DNA of 17,273 nt from an uncultured Prevotella sp. Its GTDB lineage: Bacteria > Bacteroidota > Bacteroidia > Bacteroidales > Bacteroidaceae. Position numbers and translations under genes: made by a program. Of this stretch, positions 14,404 through 17,273 are shown one piece after another. The stretch's first letter is position 1. Each line of letters starts with the position of its first letter. The stretch covers positions 1 to 17,273 of the forward strand of contig USJD01000066.1 of NCBI GenBank assembly GCA_900554835.1, given 5' to 3'. The notes below the pieces were generated by a model, which saw only the letters and a program-made list of their open reading frames with translations, was not told the DNA's origin and did no database searches.

Positions 14404-17273
14404 ATGGCAGCATATAGTTTCATAGATAATATTAACGATTTTTTTTCGACTGGTTACTTTACGGAGGATTTCCAAAAGAAAGTCTTTGACAAGTCTGGCT
14501 ATTCGCAGGAAGGTATCAAGGAACTTTGTACTCGCTTTTCTGCGCTTCGTCAGCAATATAACCGTTACAAGCAAGCGGTTACGTCACGATATGCTCGTGA
14601 AAAAGACAAAGAGCGTGAAACTTTTGATTTCAATTCCAAACTATTAGAGTGCTTAGGTTATTATAAGGCAACTGTAAAAGAACAGCCTGCAGCTATTCTG
14701 TCTCTTCCGATAGGTGAGAATGGGGCGCAGCAGGATGTTCCTGTACGTATTGTCTGTAATCGGACGGATGGCTCTCCTCAGCTTTATGTGATGGATATTC
14801 CTACTCTTGTCTCTGCATCTGATGATACGGATGCAGAGACTGGTTTTGCAGAATTGGGACTGGATCGTCTTGTCACTCATATATTCTCTCTTCCAGAGCA
14901 AGAACATCCTCGTTATATTTTGATGTCGTCTGGCAATATGGTATTTTTTATGGATGCCGACAAGTGGGAGCGTGGTGCTTATCTCCGCTTTGATATAGAA
15001 CGTCTGTTGGTGGAGACCACGCAGAGTGCCATGCGCAACTATTTCGCTCTGTTTTATCTTTTGGTTTCTCGTGAGGCTCTTGCTGCCATTGGCGATACGC
15101 CACTGATGCAGCAATTGGAAGAGGAGAGCTATAAGAATGCCTATGCCGTGACGCAAGACTTGAAGCGTGGTGTGGTTGCAGCTGTGGAGGCTTTGGCTAA
15201 CGAGGCTATCTGGTATATCAAGCATACGCCGGATAATAAATTCCATGACCAGGATGAGACCGATGATAACTTTGAGACCATGATGCGTGATGACTGTTTG
15301 GTTTTCATCTATCGTTTGTTGTTCATTTTTTATGCGGAGAGTCGTCCCGACCTCGATATCTTGCCAATCAACGACCAAACTTATCAGCGAGGTTATTCCT
15401 TGGAGATGTTGCGTGATTTGGAACAGGTAAACCTTATTACGGCTGAGGAACTGAATGGCTATTTCTTTGACCATAGCATTAAGCGACTCTTTGTGCTTAT
15501 CTTGCGAGGTTATAACGAAGACCGTGTGGATGCTTCATCCATGACGGCCTCTTTCCGTGTGCGCCATATCGACTCGCCTTTGTTCTCTGATACTAAGTTA
15601 AAAGTGCTCGTAGGTGTCAAGTTCCGTAATGTTGTATGGCAGAGCATTGTTTGCCAGTTGTCTTTGTCGCAGAAACAAAAGGGTAAGCCGCGTGGACGTA
15701 TCTCGTATGCCAATTTGGGCATCAACCAGTTGGGTAGTGTGTATGAGAATCTTTTGGCTTATCGTGGCTTCTATGCTGATGAAGATTATATCGAGGTGCA
15801 TCCTAAGGGTGATTTGGTGGAAACGTATCTGCAACCTCGTTCTCGTCGTGACGTGTTTGAGGAAGATGAGATATTGAAAGATGAGGAAGGTCATGACATC
15901 ATTCATCCTAAGGGCAAGTTTATCTACCGTCTGAATGGCCGTGATCGCAAGAAGTCTGCCTCTTTCTATACTCCAGAGGTGCTGACCAAGAGTACAGTGA
16001 AATATACTTTGAAACCAATCGTAGAGAAGTTGGAGCGTGGTGAGATTAAGGCTTCCGACTTGTTGCAGATGAAGATTTTGGAGCCTGCCATGGGTGCAGC
16101 CGCTTTCCAAAACGAGGTAATCAACCAGTTGGCGGTGCTTTACTTACAGTTCCGCAAGCAAGAAGTGGGTGAAACCATCGACCCTTTGCAATATCCTAAT
16201 GAGCTGCAGAAGGTGAAGGCATTCATTGCCACCAGCAATGTGTATGGTGTCGATCTCAATGCAACTGCTATTGAGCTTGGCAAGCTATCCTTGTGGCTCA
16301 ATGTGATGCACAAGGATATGGAAGTTCCTTTTTTCTCCAACCGTCTTGCCGAGGGTAATGCGGTGATTGGTGCATGGCTGAAAGTGTATAAGAAAAGCGA
16401 TGTTGTGAGAACTACCGTAGGACAACGTGCTTACGACAAGAAGTGGTGGGAGGCTCCTACGCACCGTATTCACTTCTCCGATTCTCGTCTGGAACGTCAC
16501 TATACAGAGGTTTATCATTTTCTTCTTCCTGTGCAAGATATGCTGGGCATACTCAATGCCAAATTGCCTACATTCAGTAAAGAAGAGGAACAAAAGTTAA
16601 AGGAGAAGAAAAAAGTCATGGCTAACATTCGTAAGTCATGGCTCAAGGGTATCACTGGAGAGGAATACAAGCAGCTGGAGCGCATCAGCCGTAAGATTGA
16701 TGTACTTTTGAAAAAGTATGTAGAGTTTCAGATGGGGGTGGCAGAATATGCCAACAATGGATATGCTGTTTGGAAATATGTAGGTAAACGCACTTTTCCT
16801 TTTGAGACCAATGCGCAGCGTGAAAAGTTCGATGACCAGCGTTATCGAAAGGATTCGGCATACATGAAACTCAAGGCGGTGATGGACTATTGGTGTGCTC
16901 TTTTCTTCTGGGAGTACAAAGACCTTGCAGACCTTCCTACCCGACAGGATTATTGGGATGATATTGAGCGTGTCTTGGATGTGGACATGAAAGAGGCTTC
17001 TCCTAAAGTTCGTTTCTCTAATGCAGGCAAAACTGGAGAGGAAGATTTGTTCTTGCCTAAACAGGGACGAATCGACTTTGATGCAGAGGAGGAAGATAGT
17101 GCAGCGAAGGTTCAGAGTTTGGAGTATTACTTGGCAGAAATGGGTAACAAGCAAACCAACAAACTGCAATTGGAGGGGGCTTATAGTGAGCGTCGCTTTG
17201 ATATTGTCAAGGAGTTGGCCAAGCGCTATCATTTCTTCCACCCAATGTTGGAGTTCTTGGAGGTGTTCTGGCT
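14404..17273 (+). CDS. Large N6-adenine DNA methylase, DrmMI-like, cut by window edge
   Basis: The frame opens at ATG 14404, 16 bp after the SNF2 gene, and stays open to the right edge (956 codons, no stop). Residues 1 to about 500 form a helical region of unknown detail. The methylase core begins with KKSASFYTPEVLT (YTP 522-524), then motif I EPAMGAAAF at 560-568 and the acidic-loop motif GVDLNATAIELGKLSLW around D617. This arrangement is typical of Eco57I-like and DISARM DrmMI enzymes, which transfer a methyl group from S-adenosylmethionine to adenine N6. The catalytic NPPY/NPPW motif is not yet reached: the last residues (RYHFFHPMLEFLEVFW) look like the segment that usually stands just before it. 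Motif I has Ala where many relatives have SG. A T8 run at 14439-14446 lies at codons 12-15. It probably supplies the self mark of the system. Confidence 0.85.
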   Translation, partial: MAAYSFIDNINDFFSTGYFTEDFQKKVFDKSGYSQEGIKELCTRFSALRQQYNRYKQAVTSRYAREKDKERETFDFNSKLLECLGYYKATVKEQPAAILSLPIGENGAQQDVPVRIVCNRTDGSPQLYVMDIPTLVSASDDTDAETGFAELGLDRLVTHIFSLPEQEHPRYILMSSGNMVFFMDADKWERGAYLRFDIERLLVETTQSAMRNYFALFYLLVSREALAAIGDTPLMQQLEEESYKNAYAVTQDLKRGVVAAVEALANEAIWYIKHTPDNKFHDQDETDDNFETMMRDDCLVFIYRLLFIFYAESRPDLDILPINDQTYQRGYSLEMLRDLEQVNLITAEELNGYFFDHSIKRLFVLILRGYNEDRVDASSMTASFRVRHIDSPLFSDTKLKVLVGVKFRNVVWQSIVCQLSLSQKQKGKPRGRISYANLGINQLGSVYENLLAYRGFYADEDYIEVHPKGDLVETYLQPRSRRDVFEEDEILKDEEGHDIIHPKGKFIYRLNGRDRKKSASFYTPEVLTKSTVKYTLKPIVEKLERGEIKASDLLQMKILEPAMGAAAFQNEVINQLAVLYLQFRKQEVGETIDPLQYPNELQKVKAFIATSNVYGVDLNATAIELGKLSLWLNVMHKDMEVPFFSNRLAEGNAVIGAWLKVYKKSDVVRTTVGQRAYDKKWWEAPTHRIHFSDSRLERHYTEVYHFLLPVQDMLGILNAKLPTFSKEEEQKLKEKKKVMANIRKSWLKGITGEEYKQLERISRKIDVLLKKYVEFQMGVAEYANNGYAVWKYVGKRTFPFETNAQREKFDDQRYRKDSAYMKLKAVMDYWCALFFWEYKDLADLPTRQDYWDDIERVLDVDMKEASPKVRFSNAGKTGEEDLFLPKQGRIDFDAEEEDSAAKVQSLEYYLAEMGNKQTNKLQLEGAYSERRFDIVKELAKRYHFFHPMLEFLEVFW

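Noticed and set aside
14653..15474. 273-codon open frame on the minus strand, and a 170-codon one at 15598-16110
   Set aside because: Both are antisense to the methylase frame, which is open without interruption from 14404 to the window edge and carries methylase motifs.
2885..17273. Canonical DISARM, Druantia or Dpd system
   Set aside because: Separate DrmA, DrmB and DrmC genes are not present, no DruABCD/DruHFG partners are visible, and no DpdA-type transglycosylase gene is seen; the mix of components fits a related but different class.

Overview
The window looks like Bacteroidales DNA, most likely Prevotella or Segatella. The sulfate-assimilation proteins have Bacteroidetes-like sequences. 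Both promoters I can see follow the Bacteroidetes pattern (TTG, about 20 nt, TAnnTTTG) instead of the E. coli one. Start codons are preceded by A-rich leaders without strong Shine-Dalgarno sequences. Genus is an inference.

Left part, 1-2578, minus strand: a housekeeping sulfate-assimilation operon read leftward, cysD (sulfate adenylyltransferase subunit 2), cysN (subunit 1, GTPase) and the N-terminus of cysH (APS/PAPS reductase), which runs off the left edge. The cysD-cysN and cysN-cysH gaps hold short AT-rich repeats. Middle, 2579-2928: a divergent intergenic region with a leftward cysD promoter, a rightward promoter for the next operon, and between them an imperfect palindrome (17-bp arms, 16 matching) plus extra TACCATAC half-sites.

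Right part, 2885-17273, plus strand: one tightly packed operon that I read as an antiphage defence system. It encodes a small XRE-type HTH regulator whose 5' end appears frameshifted, a 2082-aa DruE/YprA-type DExH helicase with an MZB/DUF1998 region and a nuclease-like tail, a 696-aa RelE-like/UvrD helicase, a 968-aa DrmD-like SNF2 helicase, and a large N6-adenine methylase resembling DISARM DrmMI, cut by the right edge. Gaps are 28, 11, -1 and 16 bp, so the genes are very probably co-transcribed from about position 2870.

The gene set joins the helicase of Druantia (DruE-like) with the SNF2 and methylase pair of class 1 DISARM. This matches what I recall of recently described DISARM-related arrays built on YprA-family helicases (named ARMADA, from memory and unverified). 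The RelE-UvrD protein between the helicase and the SNF2 gene is the least expected component. A plausible but untested model is that the methylase marks host DNA as self, while the helicases and nuclease-like domain recognise and process unmarked invading DNA. No integrase, transposase, tRNA, rRNA or CRISPR array is visible.
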